From the NCBI GenBank assembly GCA_016709665.1, contig JADJMI010000026.1:248001-312000 (forward strand): a stretch of DNA of 64,000 bases, in the 5' to 3' direction. This document shows positions 42,811-50,834 of the stretch, piece after piece. A program made the position numbers and the translations under genes. Position 1 is the first letter of the stretch. Each line of letters begins with the position of its first letter. This DNA comes from Betaproteobacteria bacterium. GTDB taxonomy: Bacteria > Pseudomonadota > Gammaproteobacteria > Burkholderiales > Usitatibacteraceae. Under the pieces are notes generated by a model. The model was not told the origin of the DNA. It ran no database searches and worked only from the letters and a program-made list of their open reading frames with translations.

Positions 42811-42895
42811 CGTCGGCGGGCCCCTCCGGGCTGCCGGCAGTTTCTCCTCCGAGAGCGGTTTACCCCGCCGGCCAACCCCGGCGGGGTTCTTTTTT
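42811..42895 (+). ncRNA. Predicted sigma54-dependent small RNA, about 85 nt
   Basis: Begins about 12 bases after the -12 GC and ends in a T-rich terminator. Predicted layout: a 5' stem-loop (42812-42838, about 11 pairs with one bulge and a CTCC loop), a single-stranded linker 42839-42862 with CTCCTCC (42844-42850), complementary to Shine-Dalgarno sequences, and a terminator hairpin with T tail. No ORF with a ribosome site lies in it. This is the typical build of a trans-acting, Hfq-type small RNA; together with the NtrC-like and IHF-like sites it suggests nitrogen- or NtrC-family-controlled expression. It was not matched to a known RNA family. Confidence 0.6.
42863..42895 (+). terminator. Strong intrinsic terminator of the predicted small RNA
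   Basis: Perfect 9-base stem (42863-42871 with 42878-42886, CCCCGCCGG/CCGGCGGGG), 6-base loop and TTCTTTTTT. It could also end read-through from the acyltransferase operon. Confidence 0.9.
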
Positions 42896-42915
42896 CCGCG
42901 GTCCGGAAATGAAAA

Positions 42916-42933
42916 GCCCGCCGAGCGGCGGGC
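42916..42933 (-). terminator. Intrinsic terminator of the Bug receptor gene
   Basis: Stem GCCCGCC/GGCGGGC with a 4-base loop. Read on the minus strand it is followed by TTTTC, placed 47 bases after the stop of the 42980 gene; on the plus strand CTTT follows, so it may work both ways. Confidence 0.7.
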
Positions 42934-42979
42934 CTTTCGACCTGCAGAGGGACGGGATCGTCCCCTGCGTACGCCCGGC

Positions 42980-43951
42980 CTAGTCGGCGTAGATGCCCGC
43001 CTTCTTGATGATCGGGCCCCACTTCTCGACTTCCTTCTTCAGGTGCGCGGCCAGCGCGGCCGGCGTCGCCTGCGCCGCAGGAACGGGCTCGGTGCCCAGT
43101 TCGGCGAACTTGGAGACGACGTTCGGGTCCTTCAGTGCGGCCTGCAGCGCGGCCACCAGCTTGTCGATCACCGGCTTGGGCGTGTCCTTGGGGGCCCAAA
43201 GGCCGTGCCACACGCCCACGTGGAAATCCTTGAGCCCGGATTCCTGCACGGTCGGCAGGTCCGCGAGCGACTTGACCCGGGTCGACGTCGTGACCGCGTA
43301 GGCCTTCACCTTGCCGCCCTTGATCTGCGGGGTGGTGTTGGTGGTCTGGTCGCACATGAAATCGACCTGGCCGCCCATGAGGTCGGTCATCGCCGGGCCC
43401 GTGCCCTTGTAGGGGACGGTGGTGAGGTCGGTCTGGATGGCCGTCATGAACAGCATGCCGCACAGGTGCGAGGCGGCGCCGACGCCGGCGTTGGCGTAGG
43501 TGACCTTGTCCTTGTTGGCCTTCACGTAGGCGATGAGTTCCTTCATGTCCTTCGGCGGGAAGTCCTTCTTCGCGATGAAGGTCATCGGCACGTCGGTGAC
43601 GAGTCCGATGGGCGAAAGGTCGGTCTGCGGGTTGTAGCCCAGGTTTCGATAGAGCGAGACGCTGGTCGAGATGCCGACGTGCATGAGCACGAGCGTGTAG
43701 CCGTCCGGTTTCGCGGCCGATACGCGTTTCGGGCCGATGGTGCCGCCGGCGCCGGCGACGTTCTCGACGATCACCGTCTGCCCGAGGCTTTTCGACATCG
43801 ATTGCGAGACGAGGCGCGCGACGGTGTCGGTGGGGCCGCCGGCCGCGAACGGCACGACGATCGAGATGGTGCGGCTGGGGTAGTCCTGCGCGGTGGCCGC
43901 CGCCGCGAAGGCGAGGGCCGCGAGCGCGGCGACGATACGATGGATGTTCAT
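42980..43951 (-). CDS. Bug/TctC-family solute receptor
   Basis: 323 residues with signal peptide (IVAALAALAFAAAATA). Family hallmarks: YPSRTISIVVPFAAGGPTDTVARL, IVENVAGAGGTIGPKRV, DGYTLVLMHVG, VPYKGTGPAMTDLMGGQVDFMCD. Bug proteins bind small carboxylates or related ligands in the periplasm and are greatly expanded in Burkholderiales, mostly without their own permease. This one has no partner next to it; ligand unknown. Confidence 0.92.
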   Translation of the reverse strand: MNIHRIVAALAALAFAAAATAQDYPSRTISIVVPFAAGGPTDTVARLVSQSMSKSLGQTVIVENVAGAGGTIGPKRVSAAKPDGYTLVLMHVGISTSVSLYRNLGYNPQTDLSPIGLVTDVPMTFIAKKDFPPKDMKELIAYVKANKDKVTYANAGVGAASHLCGMLFMTAIQTDLTTVPYKGTGPAMTDLMGGQVDFMCDQTTNTTPQIKGGKVKAYAVTTSTRVKSLADLPTVQESGLKDFHVGVWHGLWAPKDTPKPVIDKLVAALQAALKDPNVVSKFAELGTEPVPAAQATPAALAAHLKKEVEKWGPIIKKAGIYAD

Positions 43952-44046
43952 GGCTCTCCTCGGTGTGGGTTTTCACGGGCAGGCTCTCGCGCGGCCGGCC
44001 GCGCTGCGATTATTGCCCGAAACCGCCCGCGAGGGTTGCGCGACTT

Positions 44047-44052
44047 TATAAT
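44047..44052 (+). promoter_or_regulatory. Candidate -10 of the CobD/CbiB-like gene
   Basis: A perfect TATAAT 30 bases before the TTG start at 44082. No good -35 hexamer at 16-18 bases upstream, so strength is uncertain. Confidence 0.45.
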
Positions 44053-44081
44053 TCGGGACAACCGCCCGGAATCCGACCCGC

Positions 44082-45002
44082 TTGAGCCTCGTCTCCCTCC
44101 TCATCGCCCTCGTTGCCCAGTCGGCCTGGCCGCCGCCCGACCGCCGGCGCCTCGCCGCCCTCTACGGGCGCCTGTGCCTGTCGACGGCGAAGCGCCTGAA
44201 CGCCGGCGACCGCAATTCCGGCATGCTCGCCTATTTCGCCCTCGCGTTCGCGGTCGTCGTTCCCGTCGCGCTCGTCGCGTGGCTCGCGGAGTCGATCCAT
44301 CCGGTGGTGCGAGTGGCGCTCGATGCGCTCGTTCTCTACGCGAGCATCGCGTTCCTGGGCACGGCGGCGCAGGTCGGCGGCATCGAGCGTTCCCTTCGCG
44401 AAGGCGACGCTCGCGGCGCGGCCCAGCGCCTGTCGTCCTGGCAGGGCGAGGCGGTCGGGACTCAGGAGCCCGGGGCTCTCGCCCGGCTCGCCGCGGAGCA
44501 GGGACTTCGCGAGGCTCACCACGGCACCTTCGCGGTGCTCTTCTGGTTCCTGCTGCTGCCGGGTCCGGTGGGCGCCGTGATCTACCCGCTCACGCTGCGG
44601 GCCGCGCGGTTGTGGTCCCTGCCCGTGGACCCCGAAGAACGGGAATTCGGCTGGTTCGCGGCACGCGCACTCGCCGCACTCGACTGGGCGCCGCAGCGGA
44701 CCACCGCCTTCGCCTTCGCGATCGTCGGCGACTTCGAGGACGCCCTCTACTGCTGGCGCTCCCAGGCCGCCCAGTGGCTGCGTCCGGACGAGGGCATCGT
44801 GCTCGCGAGCGGCGCGGGCGCCCTGGGCGTGCGCCTGGGCGACCCGCTGGCCCGCGACGGCCTCATCCTGGACCGCCCCTCGCTCGGCACCGGCGAGCCG
44901 GCCGGCGAGGACGCCCTGGTGAGCCTCGAGGGCATGCTCTGGCGCGCCCTCGTGCTCTGGTTCATCGCCTACCTGCTCGCGGCCGCCATCGCGACGTTCT
45001 AG
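44082..45002 (+). CDS. CobD/CbiB-like integral membrane protein
   Basis: 306 residues with four to five hydrophobic segments (starting SLVSLLIALVAQ, then AYFALAFAVVVPVALVAWL, a central helix near GTFAVLFWFLLLPGPVGAVIYPLTLRAA, and the C-terminal ALVLWFIAYLLAAAIATF). The FWFLLLPGPVGAVIYPLTLRA and FAIVGDFEDALYCWR parts match the CobD/CbiB-AmpE group. No cobalamin genes are near, so a true cobinamide role is doubtful. Start TTG at 44082 is tentative. Confidence 0.7.
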   Translation: MSLVSLLIALVAQSAWPPPDRRRLAALYGRLCLSTAKRLNAGDRNSGMLAYFALAFAVVVPVALVAWLAESIHPVVRVALDALVLYASIAFLGTAAQVGGIERSLREGDARGAAQRLSSWQGEAVGTQEPGALARLAAEQGLREAHHGTFAVLFWFLLLPGPVGAVIYPLTLRAARLWSLPVDPEEREFGWFAARALAALDWAPQRTTAFAFAIVGDFEDALYCWRSQAAQWLRPDEGIVLASGAGALGVRLGDPLARDGLILDRPSLGTGEPAGEDALVSLEGMLWRALVLWFIAYLLAAAIATF

Positions 45003-45118
45003 CGCGGGCGGCCCGGCGCAGGCGGGCGTGTCTTTTTGCTACACTTCGCCCCAGAGGAAGCGGACCCGGGATATCCCGCCCGGCGGACGCCCCGACCCAC
45101 CCGAGGAGAATTTCCATC

Positions 45119-46084
45119 ATGACCCGCACGTCCTCCCGCACGCTCCTGCGCGCGCTCGCCGTCGCCGCCGGCATCGCCATCGCCGGCTCGGCCGCCGCGC
45201 TCGATTCGATCAAGATGATGATCCCCGCCAACCCGGGCGGCGGCTGGGACACCACCGGCCGCGAACTCGGCAAGGCGCTCCTCGCCTCCGGCGCGGTGAA
45301 GAACGTCCAGTACGACAACAAGGGCGGCGCCGCGGGCGCCATCGGCCTGGCCCAGTTCGTGAGCGCCTCGAAGGGCGATCCCAACGCGCTGATGATGGGC
45401 GGGATGGTGATGGTCGGCGGCACGATCCAGAACAAGTCGGCCGTCACCATGGACCAGGTGACGCCCATCGCGCGTCTCACCTCGGAATACGAAGTCATCG
45501 TCGTGCCGGCGGCCTCGCCCATCAAGGACATGAAGGACCTGATGGCGAAGTTCAAGGCGAACCCCGGCAGCATCTCCTGGGGCGGCGGCAGCGCCGGGGG
45601 CACCGACCACATCCTGGCGGGCCTGCTCGCGAAGGAAGTCGGCATCGAGCCCGGCAAGGTGAACTACGTGCCCTTCAAGGGCGGCGGGGAGGCGGTCGCG
45701 GCCATCATCGGCGGCCACGTCTCCGTCGGCGTGTCGGGCCTGTCGGAATTCGCCCAGCACATCCAGTCGGGCAAGATGCGCGCGCTCGCGGTGTCCTCGG
45801 CCGGCGCGATCGGCAAGATCCCGAGCCTCAAGGAGCAGGGCTTCAAGGTCGAGCTGGCCAACTGGCGCGGCATCTTCGGCGCCCCGGGCATCAGCAAGGC
45901 GCAGCAGGCGGAACTGGTGAAGGCCGTCGAGATGGCGACCAAGCACAAGAGCTGGGACGAAACGCTCAAGAAGCAGGACTGGACCAACTTCTGGCAGCCC
46001 GGCGACGAATACGGCGCCTTCGTGAAGAGCGAAATCGCGCGCATCGGCGAGATCCTCGCCGGCCTGAACCTCGGCAAGAAGTAG
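45119..46084 (+). CDS. tctC: Tripartite tricarboxylate transporter receptor TctC
   Basis: 321 residues with signal peptide. Periplasmic receptor of the TctCBA system: IKMMIPANPGGGWDTTGRELGKAL, QYDNKGGAAGAIGLAQF, VNYVPFKGGGEAVAAIIGGHVSVGVSG. Unlike the stand-alone Bug receptors here, it is followed by its permease genes tctB and tctA. GAGGAG upstream of the ATG. A TACACT -10-like sequence lies at 45040-45045. Confidence 0.93.
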   Translation: MTRTSSRTLLRALAVAAGIAIAGSAAALDSIKMMIPANPGGGWDTTGRELGKALLASGAVKNVQYDNKGGAAGAIGLAQFVSASKGDPNALMMGGMVMVGGTIQNKSAVTMDQVTPIARLTSEYEVIVVPAASPIKDMKDLMAKFKANPGSISWGGGSAGGTDHILAGLLAKEVGIEPGKVNYVPFKGGGEAVAAIIGGHVSVGVSGLSEFAQHIQSGKMRALAVSSAGAIGKIPSLKEQGFKVELANWRGIFGAPGISKAQQAELVKAVEMATKHKSWDETLKKQDWTNFWQPGDEYGAFVKSEIARIGEILAGLNLGKK

Positions 46085-46090
46085 CGAACC

Positions 46091-46120
46091 GCGCCCGCCC
46101 TTCCGGCGGGCGCTTTCCTT
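46091..46120 (+). terminator. Hairpin between tctC and tctB (attenuator or mRNA stabiliser)
   Basis: Perfect 9-base stem GCGCCCGCC/GGCGGGCGC with 5-base loop and TTTCCTT. It is terminator-like but stands inside the operon. Such hairpins usually make the receptor more abundant than the permease. Confidence 0.7.
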
Positions 46121-46121
46121 C

Positions 46122-46607
46122 ATGACGCCCCGACGCCCCAAGGGCCAGATCGCGGTCGCGGCCGGCGCGCTCCTGCTGGGCGTGCTGGTCCTCGCCGGGT
46201 CCGCGGACCTGCCCGCGGGCGGCGGCTATGCCCAGGTCGGCCCCGGCGTCGTGCCCCGCGTCGTCGGCGGGGTGATCCTCCTGTTGGGTGGCCTGCTCAT
46301 GCGGGAGGCGCTCACGGGCGGCTTCCGCGGCGTGGACGAGGAGGCCGAGATCCACCTGCCGATGAACTGGGGCGCCTTCGCCTGGATCACGGCCGGGATC
46401 ATCATCTACGGCCTGCTGGTCGAGCGGGCGGGTTTCCTTCTCGCCTCCACGCTGCTGTTCGTCATGGTGGCGCGCGGCTTCGCGAGCCGCCGCTGGGTGC
46501 TCAACGCGTTCGTCGGTCTCGCGGTCTCCGCCTTCATCTTCACGGTGTTCAACTACGGGCTGGGCCTGCAATTGCCGGCCGGCGTGCTGCGCGGGATCCT
46601 TCCCTAG
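46122..46607 (+). CDS. tctB: Tripartite tricarboxylate transporter small subunit TctB
   Basis: 161 residues with four transmembrane helices (QIAVAAGALLLGVLVLAG, VPRVVGGVILLLGGLLM, GAFAWITAGIIIYGLLV, FIFTVFNYGLGLQLP). The G-P-x-x-P-R pattern (VGPGVVPRVVG) is typical of TctB. Stop and the tctA ATG are directly adjacent. Confidence 0.9.
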   Translation: MTPRRPKGQIAVAAGALLLGVLVLAGSADLPAGGGYAQVGPGVVPRVVGGVILLLGGLLMREALTGGFRGVDEEAEIHLPMNWGAFAWITAGIIIYGLLVERAGFLLASTLLFVMVARGFASRRWVLNAFVGLAVSAFIFTVFNYGLGLQLPAGVLRGILP

Positions 46608-48103
46608 ATGGAGATCTGGGGCCACCTGCTCGAGGGATTCGCGGTCGCGCTCACCGCGCAGAACCTCCTGTGGGCGCTCGTCGGCGTGACGCTCGGCACC
46701 GCGGTGGGTGTCCTTCCGGGGGTCGGGCCCGCCGTGACCGTGGCGCTCCTCCTGCCGATCACCACGAAGGTCGACGCGAGCGGGGCGCTCATCATGTTCG
46801 CCGGCGTGTACTACGGCGCGATGTACGGCGGCTCGACCACGTCGATCCTGCTCAACACGCCCGGCGAAAGCGCGACCATCATCACGGCGATGGAAGGCAA
46901 CCAGATGGCCCGGCGCGGGCGCGCCGGCCCGGCGCTCGCCACGAGCGCGATCGGGTCGTTCGTCGCCGGGACGATCGCGACCATCGGGCTCACGTTCCTG
47001 TCGCCGCTGGTGGTGGAACTGGGCCTCAAGTTCGGACCGCCCGAGTATTTCGCGCTGATGATCGTCGCCTTCACGACCGTCTCGTCGGTGCTGGGCGATT
47101 CCACGCTGCGCGGCATGACGAGCCTTTTCTCGGGCTCGCGGTCGGCCTGGTCGGAATCGACAACCAGACCGGCCAGGCGCGCTTTTCCTACGGCGTTCCG
47201 CAGCTGCTCGACGGCATCGAGGTGGTGACGATCGCCGTGGGCCTCTTCGCCGTGGGCGAGACGATCTACCTCGCCTCGAAGATGAACCACATCGAGGAAA
47301 AGCTCGAGAAGCTGACCGGCTCCATCTGGATGAAAGCCGACGACTGGAAGCGCTCGTGGAAGCCGTGGCTGCGCGGCACGGTCATCGGCTTCCCCTTCGG
47401 CACCATTCCGGCCGGCGGCGCGGAGATCCCCACGTTCCTCTCCTACGCCATCGAGAAGAAGCTCGCGAAGAACCCCGAGGAATTCGGCAAGGGCGCGATC
47501 GAGGGCGTGGCGGGGCCGGAGGCGGCCAACAACGCCTCCTCCACGGGCACGATGGTGCCGCTCCTCACGCTCGGGCTGCCCACCTCTGCCACGGCGGCGA
47601 TCCTGCTCTCGGCGTTCCAGCAGTACGGGCTGCAGCCCGGCCCGCTGCTCTTCGAGGCCAACGCGGCCCTGGTGTGGGGCCTGATCGCGAGCTTCTACGT
47701 GGGCAACGTCATGCTGCTCGTCCTGAACCTCCCGCTCGTGGGGCTCTGGGTCAAGCTGCTGGAGATCCCGAAGCCGCAGCTCTACGCGGGCATCCTCGTC
47801 TTCGCCACCATGGGCGTGTACGGCATGCGCCAGTCGCCGTTCGACGTGTTCCTGCTCTACGCCGTCGGCTTGGTGGGCTTCCTCATGCGCCGGTTCGGCT
47901 TCCCGGCCGCGCCGGTCATCGTCGGAATGATCCTGGGCCCGCTCGCGGAGGAGCAGATGCGCCGTGCGCTCGCCATCAGCCAGGGCGACCCGATGATCTT
48001 CGTGACGCACCCGATCTCCGGCGGCCTGCTGGCGCTCGCCGTGGTCGTGATCCTCGCGCCGTGGCTGTGGCGGCGGTTCGGGCCCGGCACGAAGCTCGGC
48101 TGA
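46608..48103 (+). pseudogene. tctA: Tripartite tricarboxylate transporter large permease TctA, frameshifted
   Basis: Large multi-helix permease. The first 174 codons (VGVTLGTAVGVLPGVGPAVTVALLLPIT, GAMYGGSTTSILLNTPGE) run up to GMTSLF; near 47129-47130 one base is missing (a C in TTTTC(C)TCGG) and the rest continues in the next frame (LGLAVGLVGIDNQTGQARFSYG ... RRFGPGTKLG). Corrected length about 498 residues, normal for TctA, with the second conserved GLPTSATAAILLSAF motif intact. Probably a sequence error, since the whole protein is otherwise conserved. Confidence 0.92.
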
Positions 48104-48125
48104 TCCCGTCGATGACGCTGCGGCC

Positions 48126-49007
48126 ATGACGGGCGCGCCGCCCTGCGCGCCGCCGGATTTCGCGCCGCGCCGGCCCGGCCTTCGCCTGCCCGCGCTCGCG
48201 TGCGATTGCCACGCGCACATCCTCGGCCCCGCCGCGCGCTTCGCCTATTCCCCGCAGCGCATCTACACGCCGCCCGACTGCCTGCTGCCGGACTATCGCG
48301 CCATGCTCGCCGCGATCGGCGCCGAGAGGGCCGTGCTCGTGCAGCCGAGCGTGTACGGAACGGACAATGCGGTCCTGCTGGAGGCGCTGCGGGAAGGCGG
48401 CGCGGCCTTCCGCGGGGTCGCCGTCGTCAGCGATGCGCCCGGCGAGGCGCAACTCGAATCGCTGCACGCGGCCAGCGTGCGTGGCGTGCGCGTGAACGTG
48501 GTCGACGTGCGCGAGGGGCAGGGAAGCCTGCCCGTCGCCCGCCTGCGCGACCTGGCGGCACGGATCGCGCCCCTGGGCTGGCACCTCGAACTGCTCGCTC
48601 ACGTCGATGCCTATCCGGATCTCGACGGCGACCTCGGCGGCCTGCCGGTCGATCTCGTCTTCGGGCACCTGGGGTACCTGCGCACGGACAAGGGGCTCGC
48701 CGATCCCGGATTCCGCGCGCTGCTGCGACTGGCCGCCGAAGGCCGCGCGTGGGTGAAGCTGACGGGGCCCTACCGAATCTCGACGCGGCCGATGCCGCAT
48801 GGGGACGTGACGCCCTTCGCGCACGCGCTCCTCGAGCACGCGCCGGACCGCGTCGTCTGGGGCAGCGACTGGCCCCACGTCATGGTGAAGGGCGCGATGC
48901 CCAACGACGGCGACCTCGCGGACCTCCTCGCGGCCTGGGTGCCGGACGAGGCGCTGCGGCGCCGGGTGCTGGTGGAGAACCCGGCGCGGCTCTACGCCTT
49001 TCCCTAG
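48126..49007 (+). CDS. Amidohydrolase, 2-pyrone-4,6-dicarboxylate hydrolase family
   Basis: 293 residues. TIM-barrel hydrolase: CDCHAHILGP (first metal/His site), VLVQPSVYGTDN, VFGHLGY, and RVVWGSDWPHVMVKG (Asp of the active site), ENPARLYAF at the end. The group includes LigI and other lactone/pyrone hydrolases of aromatic degradation. Position right after tctA suggests the imported carboxylate is handled by this enzyme (inference). Confidence 0.85.
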   Translation: MTGAPPCAPPDFAPRRPGLRLPALACDCHAHILGPAARFAYSPQRIYTPPDCLLPDYRAMLAAIGAERAVLVQPSVYGTDNAVLLEALREGGAAFRGVAVVSDAPGEAQLESLHAASVRGVRVNVVDVREGQGSLPVARLRDLAARIAPLGWHLELLAHVDAYPDLDGDLGGLPVDLVFGHLGYLRTDKGLADPGFRALLRLAAEGRAWVKLTGPYRISTRPMPHGDVTPFAHALLEHAPDRVVWGSDWPHVMVKGAMPNDGDLADLLAAWVPDEALRRRVLVENPARLYAFP

Positions 49008-49966
49008 AGCGGCTGGATGTCCGCCCGCTTCACGATGCCGCGGTAGGTCTCGATCTGCCCGCGCACGAAGCGCGCGAACTCGTCGGGCTTCATGGGCGAG
49101 GGCGTGATGCCGAGCTTGGCGAACTGCTCGCGAACCTCCGGCGAGGCGAGGATGGTCGCGATCTGCGCGTTCACCTTGTTCACGATGGCCGGCGGCGTGC
49201 CGGCCGGCGCCCAGACGCCGAACCACAGCGAGATGTCGAAGCCGGCGAGGCCCTGCTCGGCGATGGGCGGCACATCGGGCATCACGTCCGAGCGCTTCGC
49301 GGTGGAGACCCCGAGGGCCGCGAGCTTGCCGTCCTTCATCTGCCCGATCACCGTGTTGATCGGCGCCATGTAGAAGGCCGACCGGCCGGTCATCGCGTCC
49401 TGGATCGCCTCGGGGGAGCCCTTGTACGGCACGTGCAGCATCTTCACGCCGGCCGCCTGCGCGAAGTACTCGGCCGCCAGGTGCGTCGAGCTGCCCACGC
49501 CGGCGGAAGCGAACGGGATCTCGCCCGGCTTCGCCTTCGCCGCGTCGACGAGCGCCTTCACGGTCGGGTACGGCCCGCCTTTCTGGACGACCATGGCATA
49601 GGGCGTGATGCCGAGGATCGCGACGTCGACCAGGTCCTTCGTCGGGTCGTAGGCGAGGGTCTTGTAGATGGCGGGGTTGGCCGCGTGCGAGGCCGACTGC
49701 ACCAGCAGCGTGTAGCCGTCCGGGTCCGCCTTCACCACGGCCTGCGTCCCGATCTGGCCGCCGGCGCCGGGCCGGTTCTCGACGATGACGGGTTGCTTCC
49801 AGGCTTCCGACAGGTGCCTCGCGACGATGCGGCCGGCGATGTCGGCGCCGGAGCCGGCCGTGAGCGGCACGACGAGGCGGATCGTCTTCGTGGGGTAGTC
49901 CTGCGCGGCCGCGGACAGGGCGGCGGCGGTGAAGGCCAGTGCGGCGATGCGATGGAACGGGTTCAT
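49004..49966 (-). CDS. Bug/TctC-family solute receptor
   Basis: 320 residues with signal peptide (IAALAFTAAALSAAA). DYPTKTIRLVVPLTAGSGADIAGRIVARHL, VIVENRPGAGGQIGTQAVVKADPDGYTLLVQS and VPYKGSPEAIQDAMTGR are typical. Same strand as the enol-lactonase-like and TAXI receptor genes, forming a three-gene group 51794-49004. Converges with the amidohydrolase, the stops overlapping. Confidence 0.92.
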   Translation of the reverse strand: MNPFHRIAALAFTAAALSAAAQDYPTKTIRLVVPLTAGSGADIAGRIVARHLSEAWKQPVIVENRPGAGGQIGTQAVVKADPDGYTLLVQSASHAANPAIYKTLAYDPTKDLVDVAILGITPYAMVVQKGGPYPTVKALVDAAKAKPGEIPFASAGVGSSTHLAAEYFAQAAGVKMLHVPYKGSPEAIQDAMTGRSAFYMAPINTVIGQMKDGKLAALGVSTAKRSDVMPDVPPIAEQGLAGFDISLWFGVWAPAGTPPAIVNKVNAQIATILASPEVREQFAKLGITPSPMKPDEFARFVRGQIETYRGIVKRADIQPL

Positions 49967-50006
49967 TCAATTCTCCTCGGAATTCTCGTTGTCGTTGTCG
50001 TGACGC

Positions 50007-50819
50007 TCACGCGATGGCGCCCAGGCGGTCGTCCACCTCGTCGATGAAACCGCGCAGCAGCCGGTTGAAGGCCTCGGGCTGCTCGATGTTCGACAGGTGC
50101 GCCGCGTCCTCGAGGATCGCGAGGCGCGAGCCGTCGATCATGCGGTGCAGCACGGTCGACTGGGCCACGGTGCACGCGGGATCCTGGCGACCGGTCGTGA
50201 CGAGCGTCGGTGCCTTCACCTGCAGCAGCATCGTGGTCTGCGCCATGTCGCGCACGGCGCAGGCGCAGCCCAGGTAACCCTCGACGCCCGTGCCGAGGAT
50301 CATGGCGCGCACCTTGGCGATGTCCCCGGGGCTGCGCCGGTGGAAGGCTTCCGTGAACCACCGCTTGAGCGTGCCGTCCACGAGGCCCGGGATACCCTTC
50401 GTGCGCGCGATTTCCAGGCGCTCCTCCCACAGCGAGCGCGGCGGCATCTCGCTCGCGGTGTCGCACAGGGCGAGCGAGAGGATCTTCTCCGGGTAGCGCG
50501 CGCCGAGCTGCTGGCCGATCATGCCGCCCATCGAGAGGCCCGCGAAGTGCACGGCGCCGATGCCGAGCGCATCGAGGAGGCCGGCCGCGTCGTCGGCGAG
50601 CGTCGCGATCGCGTAGGGCCCGGGCGGCGTGGCGGAGCGGCCGTGGCCGCGTGTGTCGTAGCGCAGGACGCGGTAGCGGTCCGAGAGGGCGGGCACGGTC
50701 CAGTCCCACATGTCGTAGTTCGACATGAGGCTGTTGCTCAGCATCACGACGCGGCCCTTGGCGGGCCCGTCGAAGCGATACGCCGTCTCGACGCCGTTGG
50801 CGAGGATCTTTCCGTTCAA
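50007..50819 (-). CDS. Alpha/beta hydrolase, 3-oxoadipate enol-lactonase-like
   Basis: 270 residues. Alpha/beta hydrolase with LSNSLMSNYDMWDWTVPAL, YDTRGHGRSATP, nucleophile Ser in FAGLSMGGMIGQ, late acidic residue in VTTGRQDPAC and His in EDAAHLSNIEQPEAF. This is the PcaD pattern (beta-ketoadipate pathway), but no other pca genes are close, so another ester or lactone substrate is possible. Confidence 0.8.
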   Translation of the reverse strand: MNGKILANGVETAYRFDGPAKGRVVMLSNSLMSNYDMWDWTVPALSDRYRVLRYDTRGHGRSATPPGPYAIATLADDAAGLLDALGIGAVHFAGLSMGGMIGQQLGARYPEKILSLALCDTASEMPPRSLWEERLEIARTKGIPGLVDGTLKRWFTEAFHRRSPGDIAKVRAMILGTGVEGYLGCACAVRDMAQTTMLLQVKAPTLVTTGRQDPACTVAQSTVLHRMIDGSRLAILEDAAHLSNIEQPEAFNRLLRGFIDEVDDRLGAIA

Positions 50820-50834
50820 TTCGGCTCCGGTTCT

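Noticed and set aside
44082..45002. Cobalamin biosynthesis role for the CobD/CbiB-like gene
   Set aside because: No other cobalamin gene in the window, and this subgroup of membrane proteins is widespread outside cobalamin loci.
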